Of a stretch of DNA of 64,000 bases, positions 34,110 through 44,707 are shown piece by piece. Below the pieces are notes generated by a model that did not search any database, was not told where the DNA came from, and saw nothing but the letters and a program-made list of their open reading frames with translations. The position numbers and the translations under genes were made by a program. Each line of letters opens with the position of its first letter. Positions within the stretch are counted from its first letter, which is position 1. Source of the stretch: Citrobacter freundii (GTDB lineage: Bacteria > Pseudomonadota > Gammaproteobacteria > Enterobacterales > Enterobacteriaceae); contig NZ_JAALBX010000006.1 in the NCBI RefSeq assembly GCF_011077955.1, positions 186,001 through 250,000 of the forward strand, given 5' to 3'.

Positions 34110-34432
34110 GGTCAGTTCTCCATAAAGTTGCTCTTGAAAAAGGCTACGTTTTTACAGCTAAATCCGTCAGTTAAAAATCATATCATGATGGTGTTATTGA
34201 ACAAGATCATTTTACTCTGTAATTTTAAAAGAAAAGTAAATTACATTAAAATCATTAAGTTAAAAAGAGTTTATTACGATTAATTGTTCAGAAAACCGCT
34301 AAAAATCATCAGTAAAAACCACAATTCAAATCCACACATTTTAAAATCATATTATGATTGACATATTTTCGACCGCTTCCTAGACTTATAACCTAACTGT
34401 AGCCACTCCATTCCTTCCCATCGGTATAAAAA
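34110..34432. promoter_or_regulatory. divergent ter promoter region with repeated palindromes
   Basis: AT-rich non-coding interval. ATCAT-ATC-ATGAT at 34177-34189 covers a -10-like TATGAT of a leftward promoter (TTGTTC, 16 bases, TATGAT on the reverse strand) for terZ. ATCAT-ATT-ATGAT at 34346-34358 abuts the -35 of the rightward promoter. Both copies are embedded in AAAATCATAT(C/T)ATGAT(G/T)G. Between them an 8-base inverted repeat TGTAATTT...AAATTACA spans 34218-34245. The pair looks like operators for one regulator acting on both operons; TerW, encoded downstream, is the obvious candidate. Confidence 0.65.
34359..34387 (+). promoter_or_regulatory. sigma 70 promoter of the ATP-grasp operon
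   Basis: Perfect -35 TTGACA, 17-base spacer, -10 TAGACT (4 of 6), about 45 bases before the first start codon. The upstream palindrome ends within one base of the -35. Confidence 0.7.
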
Positions 34433-35509
34433 ATGACGAATAAAATCTGGCTTATGGAAGGCTTGTCCTCCCAGCGCGATCTGATCCTCGGGATACGCGC
34501 GTTTGCGCACAGTAAGCAGACCGATGTGACCGTGATTGCATCGCACCGTAACGATCGTCACGAGATCCTGTCTGAGGCGGATATCGCCCTCATTGAACCC
34601 CAAGAAGATGACGACAGACTGGCGTTTATCCTCTTTACCGTGCAAAAGCTGGGTATTAAGGCGATTCATACCGGACGCCACGCCGCCTGGTTTGAAGCCA
34701 ATCGCGCCGCCATTACCGCCTGCGGCGTGACGCTGACCACGGGGTCTCTGCACCCGGCGATGTTTGAACTCGCCGATGACAAAGTCGAATTCGCCCACGC
34801 CATGGAAAAAGCAGGTTTACCGGTCGTTCCTTCCCTGCGCGTCGACTCTGTGGATGCCTTACGCTCGCTGATTTCCCGCTCGCCCTTTTCCAGCAAATCC
34901 CTGTGCGTAAAACCGGTGAAAGGTATTTATGGCATGGGATTCTGGCGGTTTGATGAATCTGTCTCGTCAATGGCGCACTTTACTAACCCGGATAGCCGCA
35001 AAGTGAACGCGCGCTTTTATTTAAGCGCGCTGGAGCAGGCCGGAGAATTTGAACCACTGGTGTTGATGCCGTGGCTACCTGGCCCGGAATATTCGGTAGA
35101 TATGCTGGTGGAAGACGGCGCGGTGCTGGCGGCGGTCGGCCGTCGTAAAGAGGGATCGTTGCAGTATCTGGAAAACCACGGCGATGCTTTTAATCTGGCA
35201 AAATCCTGCGCCCGCATAATGAAAGCCGATGGCTTGGTCAACGTACAAACCCGTCACAACGCCAGCGGTAAACCGCTGCTGCTGGAAATCAATATGCGCC
35301 CCTCCGGCGGCATCGGTTATACGCGCTACAGCGGCGTGAATCTGCCAGGGTTGTTCGCCTTCCGCCAGCTTGGATTAATGAGCCAACAGGACGTCCTTGA
35401 TGAAACTGAGCGTGCCTTTACGCCCGCCATCGTCAGGCCTGTCACCGATGCGGTCAGCTATGAGCCAGTGCTTGCCAATCTGTTTAGTGAAGAGAGTAAC
35501 CATGAGTGA
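34433..35509 (+). CDS. ATP-grasp protein of the Ter-linked biosynthetic operon
   Basis: 358 residues with an ATP-grasp fold: N-terminal pre-grasp domain (MTNKIWLMEGLSSQRDLILGIRAF), central KPVKGIYGMGFWRFDES nucleotide-binding loop, and LLLEINMRPSGGIGYTRYSGVNLPGLF with metal-binding Glu/Asn. It should form an amide or peptide-like bond using ATP. Comparative genomics of ter systems (Anantharaman, Iyer and Aravind) groups it with the following four genes in a pathway proposed to make a nucleoside-like metabolite. No clear ribosome site precedes the ATG. Its end overlaps the next gene by 8 bases. Confidence 0.85.
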   Translation: MTNKIWLMEGLSSQRDLILGIRAFAHSKQTDVTVIASHRNDRHEILSEADIALIEPQEDDDRLAFILFTVQKLGIKAIHTGRHAAWFEANRAAITACGVTLTTGSLHPAMFELADDKVEFAHAMEKAGLPVVPSLRVDSVDALRSLISRSPFSSKSLCVKPVKGIYGMGFWRFDESVSSMAHFTNPDSRKVNARFYLSALEQAGEFEPLVLMPWLPGPEYSVDMLVEDGAVLAAVGRRKEGSLQYLENHGDAFNLAKSCARIMKADGLVNVQTRHNASGKPLLLEINMRPSGGIGYTRYSGVNLPGLFAFRQLGLMSQQDVLDETERAFTPAIVRPVTDAVSYEPVLANLFSEESNHE

Positions 35510-36632
35510 ATGTCAGCCTTACAGTCGAACGCTTTCCTGCGGCACGTTACGCGTGACGCCCACCAGCGGGATGCACAACCTTGAAGATCTGTTCGACATG
35601 GCTGAACGCCGGAATCCTAAACGCGCGTTTTTGTTCGTCAGCAAAGTGCTGGGCCGCCATATTCCGGTAGCGCCTGGCATCATGCGATCGGTTTATCGAC
35701 AGTTGGCGGAACAGTTTCCTACGCTTGATACGGGGCCGGTATTGTTTATTGGCATGGCGGAAACGGCGGTTGGTCTGGGGGCAGGCGTATTTGATGAAGC
35801 GCGCCACCGTGCCGCTGAGCCGGTCTATCTGACCTCAACGCGCCACCCGGTTCCCGGCGAGTTACTGTGCGAATTTAAAGAAAATCACAGCCACGCCACC
35901 GATCACCTTATCTATTTGCCTGACGACGCCGAACTGCGCCGTCGGGTGGTTAACGCCCGTACGCTGGTTTTAATCGATGACGAAGCCACGACCGGCAATA
36001 CGTTTATTAATCTGCTGGAAGCGCTACAAAACGCCGGCTTGCCGCAGTTGACCCGCGTCGTTGCGGTAACTCTCACCGACTGGAGCGGCGATGCGCTGGC
36101 GACGCGCTGTACCCTGCCTGTGGAGACGGTGTCGCTGGTTCAGGGCGACTGGCACTGGGAGCCAAACCCCGATGCGCCGATCCCGGTGATGCCGGCGGTG
36201 AATGTCACGGCCACGGGCAGCGTGCCGATTACCGGCCGTCAAAGCTGGGGCCGGTTGGGCATGACTATGCCGAGGGCGGACCTTGGCTTACAGATTGCGC
36301 CCCATATCGGCGAAAAAATTCTGGTGCTGGGAACCGGCGAATTTGTCTGGGAGCCATTTTTACTGGCGGAAAGACTGGAAAAAGCAGGCGCTGATGTGAA
36401 ATATAGCTCCACCACCCGTTCGCCTATCGCTACCGGCTTCGCCATCCAGTCCGCCATTGCGTTTGCCGACAATTACGGCCTTGGTATTCCAAATTATGTT
36501 TATAACGTGGCGCATCAGCAGTTCGATCGCATTTTGTTGTGTTCGGAAACGCCCGCCGCCAGCATTGATCCCGCCTTGCTGGATGCGCTGCGCCAGGTTG
36601 CGCCCCGCGTAGAGGTTATTACCCATGACTAG
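35502..36632 (+). CDS. phosphoribosyltransferase (PRTase_2) with TRSP domain
   Basis: 376 residues. N-terminal PRTase_2-type domain with the PRPP loop LVLIDDEATTGNTFINLLEAL (about 153-173), preceded by LFIGMAETAVGLGAGVFDEA; C-terminal TRSP domain (RADLGLQIAPHIGEKILVLGTGEFVWEPFLLAERLEKAGADVKYSSTTRSPI). The ATG at 35502 overlaps the ATP-grasp stop (ATGAGTGA) and has GAGAG upstream; the longer frame to 35397 is rejected. Substrate base unknown; the likely role is ribosylation with PRPP in the ter-linked pathway. Confidence 0.85.
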   Translation: MSECQPYSRTLSCGTLRVTPTSGMHNLEDLFDMAERRNPKRAFLFVSKVLGRHIPVAPGIMRSVYRQLAEQFPTLDTGPVLFIGMAETAVGLGAGVFDEARHRAAEPVYLTSTRHPVPGELLCEFKENHSHATDHLIYLPDDAELRRRVVNARTLVLIDDEATTGNTFINLLEALQNAGLPQLTRVVAVTLTDWSGDALATRCTLPVETVSLVQGDWHWEPNPDAPIPVMPAVNVTATGSVPITGRQSWGRLGMTMPRADLGLQIAPHIGEKILVLGTGEFVWEPFLLAERLEKAGADVKYSSTTRSPIATGFAIQSAIAFADNYGLGIPNYVYNVAHQQFDRILLCSETPAASIDPALLDALRQVAPRVEVITHD

Positions 36633-37404
36633 ACCGGTGATTTTCTCCGATCTTGACGACACCTTATTTCAGACCCGCCGCAAAATGGTGGATGAGCTGG
36701 ATCTGACGCCGTTTCGCACCGGCGCGCTGGATCGCAGCATGGCGCCGCGTAGCTTTATGACAGAAGAACAGGCGATGCTGGTGGACTGGATGCTGGAGCA
36801 CGCGGAACTTATCCCCGTCACCGCGCGCGGCACCGAAGAGATAGCTCGCGTCACTATTCCGTTCCGCTCCTGGGCGGTAACCACTCACGGCGCGGTTATT
36901 CTCACTCCCGAAGGCCAGCCCGACGATACGTGGAAATACCTGATGCTTGCGAAGCTCAAGCCCTATGCGGACAACCTGCTGGGAATGCAACGCGCCATCA
37001 CCGAGTTAATGGCTGCGCGAAATATCAACGGCTGGGCGCGGATTAACTATGAATACGGCGACGTGCCGGTGTACCTGGTGATGAAACACCGCGACAGCAC
37101 CCGTCTTGATGAACTGAACGCCATCGCCGATGAAATCGAGCGCACCTTCCCTACCGAAGGGTATTACATCCATCGCAACAGCAATAACGTCGCCTGGCTG
37201 CCGGTCGTGGTCGAAAAAGGGCTAGCGGTAACCTATTTGCTGGACAAGCTACGCCAGCAACGCGGGGTATTCCCGGTTATCGGCCTTGGCGACAGCTTAA
37301 GCGATCACCGCTTTATGCGGCTTTGCACCTGGTTCGGCCTGCCGCGCCAAAGCCAGTTTGCTCAGAGCATTACAAAGACGCTTTTCGGAGAGCTTTATGA
37401 CTGA
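36625..37404 (+). CDS. HAD family hydrolase of the Ter-linked operon
   Basis: 259 residues. Motif I FSDLDDTLF (about 7-15), lysine and motif IV region FPVIGLGDSLSDHRFMRLC. Closest in form to the trehalose-phosphatase/sucrose-phosphatase-like HAD subgroup with a cap in the middle. It should dephosphorylate an intermediate made by the two PRTase-like enzymes. Overlaps both neighbours by 8 bases in ATG/TGA junctions, so the operon is tightly coupled. Confidence 0.85.
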   Translation: MTRPVIFSDLDDTLFQTRRKMVDELDLTPFRTGALDRSMAPRSFMTEEQAMLVDWMLEHAELIPVTARGTEEIARVTIPFRSWAVTTHGAVILTPEGQPDDTWKYLMLAKLKPYADNLLGMQRAITELMAARNINGWARINYEYGDVPVYLVMKHRDSTRLDELNAIADEIERTFPTEGYYIHRNSNNVAWLPVVVEKGLAVTYLLDKLRQQRGVFPVIGLGDSLSDHRFMRLCTWFGLPRQSQFAQSITKTLFGELYD

Positions 37405-38476
37405 TTTCACCCCGTTTTCCGGCGCTTATTTAGCCGAGGATGTCCACTTTTTGCTCCAGCCGGTTGAGCTTGAAATGACCCCGGTTGAAAAGAAAGAGCA
37501 GTTGATCCAGTCCGGCGCGCGCCACTATTCCGAGATGTTAAGCCAGGAGCCCGAACCCACCGCGTGGCATCTGGACATTTTCTCAAAGGCGCTTGATAGC
37601 GGCGCGGAACGTTTAGCCAAAGAAGTGGCGATGCTGGCGCAGGCGCTCGCTGAGCGCTTTGGCGATACGCCGATTGTGCTGGCAAGCCTGGTGCGTGCTG
37701 GCGTGCCGCTTGGCGTTATGCTGCACCAGACCCTGCGCGCGATGGGCAAAGTATCCCATCATTACGGTATTAGCATTATTCGCGACCGGGGGATTGATGA
37801 CGTGGCGCTGGCATGGATTGAAGCGCGTCACGGCACGGAGGGCATCGTTTTTATTGATGGCTGGACCGGAAAAGGCGCGATTTCCGGCGAACTGCGCCGC
37901 AGCCTGCGGGATCGACCCGGTTATCCTGACGAGCCGCGACTGGCGGTTCTCGCCGATCCGTGCGGTAAAGCGTGGCTTGCCGCGAGCGATGATGACTGGC
38001 TTATCCCGTTCGGCATTATGGGCGCACCGGTTTCAGGCATGATTTCACGCTCCATCTGGTCTGCCGACGGTTTGCACGGCTGCGTGAAGTGCGATCATCT
38101 GGCGGCGTTTGAATGCAGCCGGATGCTGGTGGATACCGTCGCGCACTATCGCCAGCGGCTGGATTTCACCACATTGCCGCGCGGCGAATTATCGCAGACG
38201 AAAAAAGCAGCCCTTTCGCAACAAAGCGAACAGGTGATCCAGACCCTCGCGCAGACCTACCAAATTTCGAGTATTAACCGCATCAAGCCAGGCATCGCTG
38301 AAGCGACGCGCGCGGTACTGCGCCGGGTACCGGATCATGTCCTGGTTCGCTCCACAGACGATCCCGATGTCGCCCTGCTGGTCTATCTGGCGCGGGAAAA
38401 GGGTCTCGCCATTACTGAAGTGGGCGATGCGATTGGTCAATACCGGGCGGTCACAATCATTAAAAAGGTGCTCTGA
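37397..38476 (+). CDS. StiP family protein (PRTase_1) with C-terminal PELOTA-like domain
   Basis: 359 residues. The main domain carries PRTase-like motifs (VLASLVRAGVPLGVMLHQTL; GIVFIDGWTGKGAISGELRRSL near 150-171) and is named cysteine protease StiP in databases, though the fold is that of a phosphoribosyltransferase. Residues about 285-359 (INRIKPGIAEATRAVLRRVPD..DVALLVYLAREKGLAITEVGD) form a PELOTA-type putative RNA-binding domain. The ATG at 37397 overlaps the HAD stop and follows GGAGAG; the ORF start at 37358 is not used. Confidence 0.82.
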   Translation: MTDFTPFSGAYLAEDVHFLLQPVELEMTPVEKKEQLIQSGARHYSEMLSQEPEPTAWHLDIFSKALDSGAERLAKEVAMLAQALAERFGDTPIVLASLVRAGVPLGVMLHQTLRAMGKVSHHYGISIIRDRGIDDVALAWIEARHGTEGIVFIDGWTGKGAISGELRRSLRDRPGYPDEPRLAVLADPCGKAWLAASDDDWLIPFGIMGAPVSGMISRSIWSADGLHGCVKCDHLAAFECSRMLVDTVAHYRQRLDFTTLPRGELSQTKKAALSQQSEQVIQTLAQTYQISSINRIKPGIAEATRAVLRRVPDHVLVRSTDDPDVALLVYLAREKGLAITEVGDAIGQYRAVTIIKKVL

Positions 38477-39432
38477 TGGATAAACGGCTTTCTCCCTGGC
38501 GTCTGGGCGCGACGCTGTATATGCCCGCGACCCGCACCGATATTGCTGATGCTATCCTCAATAATAAAATCAGCGGGTTACGCTCGTTGGTTATCTGCCT
38601 TGAAGATGCGGTCAGCGAGATTGATATTCCCACCGCGCTGCGCAATTTACGTGACCTGCTGATGCAACTGGCGCAGGCCAAAGCGGCACAGGGCAACGAG
38701 AGCTGGCCGCTGGTATTCATTCGCCCGCGTGATCCGGCTATGGGGGCAACGCTTATCCAGGAGATGGACGTCAGCGCGATTGACGGTTTCGTCCTGCCGA
38801 AATTTACCCGGGCCTCCTTGCCGCCTTGGTGGGAAATACTGGGATCCACCGACCTTTGCATGATGCCGACGCTTGAAACCGAGGAAGTGTTTGACGTGGT
38901 GCAAATGCGCGAGCTGGCGACCACACTGGTGGCGCACCCGTGTCACTCGCGGATCATCGCTCTGCGCATCGGCGGCAACGATTTAATGAATGTGATTTCT
39001 CTGCGTCGTTCACGCCATCTGACGCTGTACGACGGCCCCATGGGCTACGCCATCAAAATGCTGGTGGCGGTGTTCGCTTCCCGGGATTTTGCGCTTACCG
39101 CGCCGGTGTGTGAGCACATTGACGATCATCAGATTATGGATCGGGAACTGGCGCTGGATATGGCCCATGGCTTAGTCGGTAAAACGGCGATCCATCCGAA
39201 TCAGATAGGAAAGATAGAATCGGCACTGATGGTGTCGCCCACCGATCATGCCGATGCGCTACGCATTCTGAATTCTACCCAGGCAGTCTTTAAATCCCAG
39301 GGGGCGATGTGCGAACCTGCAACCCACCGTCGCTGGGCATCCAGCATTCTTGCACGCGCGCAGGTTTACGGCATCGCCACTGAGCAGACGCAGGACAGCA
39401 TCCGCCTGATTACCGCCACGGTTAAGAACTGA
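38476..39432 (+). CDS. CitE/HpcH-HpaI family aldolase or lyase
   Basis: 318 residues, TIM-barrel of the HpcH/HpaI and citrate lyase beta type. Motifs: LVICLEDAVSEIDIP (about 34-48), VFIRPRDP, the metal-binding PTLETEEVFD, RIGGNDLM and IHPNQIGKIESAL. The ATG overlaps the StiP stop by 1 base (TGATG). In the conserved ter neighbourhood this enzyme is proposed to join or cleave a C-C bond in the metabolite. True citrate lyase partners (CitD, CitF) are absent, so a cataplerotic citrate function is excluded by context. Confidence 0.83.
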   Translation: MDKRLSPWRLGATLYMPATRTDIADAILNNKISGLRSLVICLEDAVSEIDIPTALRNLRDLLMQLAQAKAAQGNESWPLVFIRPRDPAMGATLIQEMDVSAIDGFVLPKFTRASLPPWWEILGSTDLCMMPTLETEEVFDVVQMRELATTLVAHPCHSRIIALRIGGNDLMNVISLRRSRHLTLYDGPMGYAIKMLVAVFASRDFALTAPVCEHIDDHQIMDRELALDMAHGLVGKTAIHPNQIGKIESALMVSPTDHADALRILNSTQAVFKSQGAMCEPATHRRWASSILARAQVYGIATEQTQDSIRLITATVKN

Positions 39433-39570
39433 GCAACATGCACGCATTGCATAACAAGACGCAACTTTATTGAGGTAGAGCATTGCCTGTTTATGCCCGT
39501 CTGGCGATGATTTCGCGCCGCGCCTTTTTGTACGCTTAACCTGAACACCGAACGCAGGCCACTATTTATT

Positions 39571-40047
39571 ATGCAACTGAGTACTCGACAAGCCCGAATT
39601 TATACGCTGGCCACGCTGCTTGGGCCTGGCAAACCGGTTACCGCGGCTAAAATCAGCGCAACGCTTGCCTGTTCAGAACCGACGCTGACCCGGGCATTAA
39701 AGGATTTGCGTGAATCCTATTCCGCCGATATTAAGTACAGTAAGGCAAGCCATACCTATCAGTTAGTGGAACCCGGCCTGTTGAATAAAAAACAGCTGCG
39801 TCGCATGAGCGAAGCGCTGGATGCTAACGCCAGGATCAAAACCACGGAACCGCTACACGTGGTGTCGCTGGATAAAGAGAAAAAGAAAGCGGTTTCGCTG
39901 TCGCTTAAAATGTCGATCCTGCAAAAAATTGAGCTAATTTCGATGCTTAGCGGGGTGACTCGCAGTGAAGCGGTAGAAATGATCGTCGGGGAATACGCCG
40001 ACCGGTTAATCCGCGAGATCAAAACCGAGCAAAAAGCGGGCGAGTAA
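39571..40047 (+). CDS. terW: TerW, DNA-binding protein of the ter locus
   Basis: 158 residues. N-terminal winged-helix-like region (STRQARIYTLATLLGPGKPVTAAKISATLACSEPTLTRALKDLRESY, about 4-49) and a C-terminal ribbon-helix-helix-like part (KKAVSLSLKMSILQKIELISMLSGVTRSEAVEMIVGEYADRLI). Matches TerW of enterobacterial ter islands, reported as required for tellurite resistance and as a regulator of the terZ promoter. It stands 138 bases after the CitE-like gene and may have its own promoter. Possible targets are the twin palindromes in the ter intergenic region. Confidence 0.88.
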   Translation: MQLSTRQARIYTLATLLGPGKPVTAAKISATLACSEPTLTRALKDLRESYSADIKYSKASHTYQLVEPGLLNKKQLRRMSEALDANARIKTTEPLHVVSLDKEKKKAVSLSLKMSILQKIELISMLSGVTRSEAVEMIVGEYADRLIREIKTEQKAGE

Positions 40048-40167
40048 CGCCCCGCTAAAAATCCAATCCACATCACATAACCTGGTATGAAAGGTTGCAG
40101 CCAGGTAGTCCGCTCTTTATCTTCTTATGGAATGTAATTTCATAATTTTATAAAAAGTGGAGTAATC

Positions 40168-40853
40168 ATGTCATTGCTCAGTGAACTGGAACATCGCGTA
40201 CAGTCGCTCGGAGGATTAATCGTCTCCTGCCAGCCTGTACCCGGCAGCCCGCTCGATAAACCTGAAATCGTCGCGGCCATGGCGCAGGCGGCACAACAGG
40301 CTGGCGCAGCGGGACTTCGTATCGAAGGCATCAACAACCTCAAGGCCACCCGCCCCCGCGTTTCCGCCCCCATTATCGGCATTATCAAACGCGATCTGCC
40401 TGACTTCCCGATACGCATTACGCCATGGCTTGAGGATGTGGACGCCCTTGCCGCCGCAGGCGCAGATATCATCGCATTTGATGGTACAGCGCGTTTGCGT
40501 CCCGCCACGGTGAAGGACTTGCTCGCGCGCATTCATTATCACGGTCTGGTGGCAATGGCGGATTGTTCAACGCTTGAAGAGGGTCTGCATTGCCATCAGC
40601 TTGGCACGGAACTGATTGGCACCACGCTTTCCGGTTATACCACTGACATTACGCCCCGCGAGCCCGACCTGGCGCTGGTATCTGCGCTGGCGGCGAACGG
40701 TTGCCGGGTGATGGCGGAAGGCCGCTATAACTCCCCTGAACTTGCGGCGCAGGCTCTGCGTCATGGCGCGTTTGCCGTCACCGTGGGGTCTGCCATCACC
40801 CGGCTTGAGCATGTCTGCCAGTGGTTTCGGGACGCCTTACAGGACGCGACGCC

Positions 40854-40857
<4 letters not shown>
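40168..40857 (+). CDS. nanE: N-acetylmannosamine-6-phosphate 2-epimerase
   Basis: Converts ManNAc-6-P to GlcNAc-6-P in sialic acid use. 229 residues, a TIM barrel with [27 protein letters not shown] at the N-terminus, GIIKRDLPD (catalytic Lys region) and [44 protein letters not shown] at the phosphate site. TGGAG lies 6 bases before the ATG. First of nanE-nanK-yhcH-rpiR. Upstream at 40083-40094 a single GGTATGAAAGG resembles one NanR repeat, so direct NanR control here is uncertain. Confidence 0.95.
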
Positions 40858-42198
<1,341 letters not shown>

Positions 42199-42267
42199 TT
42201 GTCTTGCCTGTTGAGACTTGTGCCGCGCATCCCCCCGTCGCGGCATTTTTTTGGGTACTATATAAAG

Positions 42268-43143
42268 ATGACTCCTGGACCCGATACCTTCACTATGCCG
42301 CCATTGCAACCTGGTAAAATCCTCGCCACGCTTGGCGCGATGCAAAGCAGCCTGAGCCGCACCAGTCAGCGCATCGCGCAGTTTATTTTGCAACACCCGC
42401 AGCACGTCACCACCTTTACCGTGGCCGGACTGGCGCAGGCCGTAAGCGCCGGCGAAGCGTCGGTGGTGCGGTTTTGTCGCCTGCTGGGCTACCGCGGTTT
42501 TCAGGATTTTAAACGCGATCTGACCATCGAGATGGCCCGCAGCGAATCGATGCTGGATGCCGACATCACGCCCGATGATGATATAGACGCTGTCAGCGCC
42601 AAATTACAGGAAACGGTAAACAGCGTGCTGTCGCAAACCCGCGCCCTGCTTGACGCTCACCAGGTCCGTCTGGCGGTAGACGCGCTGCGAAACGCCACGG
42701 CGGTATACCTGTTTGGCGTGGGATCATCCGGTTTCTGCGCTCAGGAAATGAAACATAAACTGATGCGGGTGGGATTACGCGCCGTAGCGTTACGGGATAA
42801 TCATGAAATGGCGATGCAGGCGGCGCTCTTGCGCCCCGATGAGGTTGCTATTGCGATTAGCCATTCCGGCACCTCGGCAGAAACCGTGAAGGCATTGCGT
42901 CTGGCGAAAGAAGCCGGGGCGACCACCGTTGCGCTAACCCATCATCTCGCCACGCCTTTGCTGGAACACGCTGATATTGTTTTGATTAACGGCCATCATC
43001 AGGGGGAATTACAGGGCGACTCGCTGGCGACCCGCGTCGCGCAGGCGTTTGTTCTCGATATGCTCTACACCCTGCTGGTACAAGCTCGCCCGGAACAGGC
43101 CCGGGCGAGTAAGTTAAAAACCATGGCGGCGTTAAAGCCCTAG
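42268..43143 (+). CDS. RpiR family transcriptional regulator with SIS domain
   Basis: About 291 residues. N-terminal HTH_6 ([57 protein letters not shown]) and a SIS sugar-phosphate isomerase domain ([54 protein letters not shown]). RpiR proteins sense phosphosugars; in Vibrio a NanR of this family binds ManNAc-6-P. Lying last in the nanEK operon suggests it reports on ManNAc-6-P or GlcNAc-6-P. ATG choices at 42268 or 42295 are both without a strong ribosome site. Its 3' end overlaps convergent nanT by 12 bases. Confidence 0.85.
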   Translation: MTPGPDTFTMPPLQPGKILATLGAMQSSLSRTSQRIAQFILQHPQHVTTFTVAGLAQAVSAGEASVVRFCRLLGYRGFQDFKRDLTIEMARSESMLDADITPDDDIDAVSAKLQETVNSVLSQTRALLDAHQVRLAVDALRNATAVYLFGVGSSGFCAQEMKHKLMRVGLRAVALRDNHEMAMQAALLRPDEVAIAISHSGTSAETVKALRLAKEAGATTVALTHHLATPLLEHADIVLINGHHQGELQGDSLATRVAQAFVLDMLYTLLVQARPEQARASKLKTMAALKP

Positions 43144-44637
43144 CGTTTTACTTTTGCTTTTCACCAATTCACGCGGCTTTACCGCTTTCACTAGCGCGCC
43201 GCTGAACGGCTTGCCGTCAATGGCATCGTGGGTGCGTAGCGCTTCCGGATGCAGCCAGCGCTGAACGCGTGACGGCATATCAAGGCCAATCAACAGGATC
43301 ACCACAAACGTCAGGCTGAACGACAGTGAGCCGAGCGCGGTTCCCAAATCGAGACGCTGGGCAATCACCGCGCCGATAATGGGCGCTAACGCGCCGCCCA
43401 GTGCGCCGACGTTATAGGTAAACCCAAGCCCCGCGGCACGCTGATCGGTATCGAAATAACCGCCGATAAGTTTCGGCAGAATACCGGAAATCCCCTGCCC
43501 CAGCATTTGCTGGAAAAACAGCAGCAGACCCAGCACCCATACGTTGGTGCCGCCGATGGCAAATACCGGAATAATCAACAACTGCGACGCCAGCAAGCTG
43601 TATACATAAGCTTTGCGCGTGCCCAGCCAGTCGCCGAGAAAACCGCCCACGCAGCAGCCAATTGCCGCGCCGAATCCGCTAAAGAACAGCACCCGCGCCA
43701 CCGTCATAGGATCATAAGCAAGCTCGGTCTTCAGATAGGTTGGCAGCAACGCCTGAATCGGCCAGGAGTAAAGAAACGCGAACAGCACGACGACCATCAG
43801 CATAACGCCGGTGGGCCAGCGCTTACCGCTGCTTTGCACCATAAAGCTGATGAAGATTGCCGCGCACAGTAAGCCGAGCGCCGCCACAATAGCCGCATTG
43901 TTTAATTGTCCGGCAAAGCAGAACCAAAGCGCGGTTGCGGCAACTATCGTCATCAGCACATTCAGTACACGATGTTCGCCACGGTAGAGAATATCCACCA
44001 TCGTACGCACCGGCGCTTTGCCCGCGTGTTTTTGCTTCCAGTCTTCGGCTTCGGGAATATTTTTCCTGAGCCACAGCGCAAAGATAATCGGCAGAATGCC
44101 GATGAAAAAGAGCGCGCGCCATCCCCAGACCGGTACGACCAGGCTGTATACCTGCGCGGCGACAACCGCGCCGACGGAGAACCCGGAAATCAAAAAGCCG
44201 CTGGCTTTATTACGCAACTGCTTAGGCCAGCTCTCAATCACATAGGTCGCGCTGGAGCCATACTCACCCGCCATGCCCATACCAATCACCAGTCTGGCGA
44301 TAAACATTGAGATATAGCCGGGCGCAAAACCGCAGGCCAGTGTCCCCAAAGAAAACAGCACAATACTGGAAACCATCGCCAGCCGACGCCCATAGCGGTC
44401 GCCCATTGCGCCCAGCACCAGGCCGCCGAACCAGCGGGAAATAAACGCAGCGGAAATCAGGCTCGCGGCCTGAACCGTGGATAAATTAAATTCACTTTGT
44501 ATTTCAGTCAGGACAAGGGCAATCAGGACAAAATCAAAGCCATCAAGCAAGTAGCCAAGCCAGGCGGCGGAAAATGCCCGCCACTGGCTGCGGTCGAGAT
44601 GGCGATACCACGGGATATTTTGGGTTGTAATACTCAT
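43132..44637 (-). CDS. nanT: sialic acid transporter NanT
   Basis: 501 residues, MFS sugar:proton symporter family with 14 predicted helices (the extra pair in the middle is a NanT trait). Motifs: [51 protein letters not shown] and [16 protein letters not shown]. Imports N-acetylneuraminate. GGGAG precedes the ATG. Downstream of nanA on the same strand, 70 bases away with a REP-like hairpin between. Confidence 0.95.
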   Translation of the reverse strand: MSITTQNIPWYRHLDRSQWRAFSAAWLGYLLDGFDFVLIALVLTEIQSEFNLSTVQAASLISAAFISRWFGGLVLGAMGDRYGRRLAMVSSIVLFSLGTLACGFAPGYISMFIARLVIGMGMAGEYGSSATYVIESWPKQLRNKASGFLISGFSVGAVVAAQVYSLVVPVWGWRALFFIGILPIIFALWLRKNIPEAEDWKQKHAGKAPVRTMVDILYRGEHRVLNVLMTIVAATALWFCFAGQLNNAAIVAALGLLCAAIFISFMVQSSGKRWPTGVMLMVVVLFAFLYSWPIQALLPTYLKTELAYDPMTVARVLFFSGFGAAIGCCVGGFLGDWLGTRKAYVYSLLASQLLIIPVFAIGGTNVWVLGLLLFFQQMLGQGISGILPKLIGGYFDTDQRAAGLGFTYNVGALGGALAPIIGAVIAQRLDLGTALGSLSFSLTFVVILLIGLDMPSRVQRWLHPEALRTHDAIDGKPFSGALVKAVKPRELVKSKSKTLGL

Positions 44638-44659
44638 CTGAGTCTCCCGAAACGCGTCT

Positions 44660-44700
44660 TGTAGGGTGCGGGTAAGGCGATGCCGGAAAGCCCCGGCATC
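44660..44700. repeat. REP-like palindromic element between nanA and nanT
   Basis: Reads TGTAGGGTGCGGGTAAGGCG and then GATGCCGG-AAAGCC-CCGGCATC, resembling enterobacterial REP/BIME units (TGTAGGCCGGATAAGGCG type). Eight-base perfect arms. Likely modulates mRNA decay so that nanA is expressed more than nanT. Confidence 0.6.
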
Positions 44701-44707
44701 CAGTTTT

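Noticed and set aside
38476-39432. Citrate lyase beta subunit CitE proper
   Set aside because: No citC, citD, citF or citX nearby; the gene is coupled to the ter-linked StiP operon instead.
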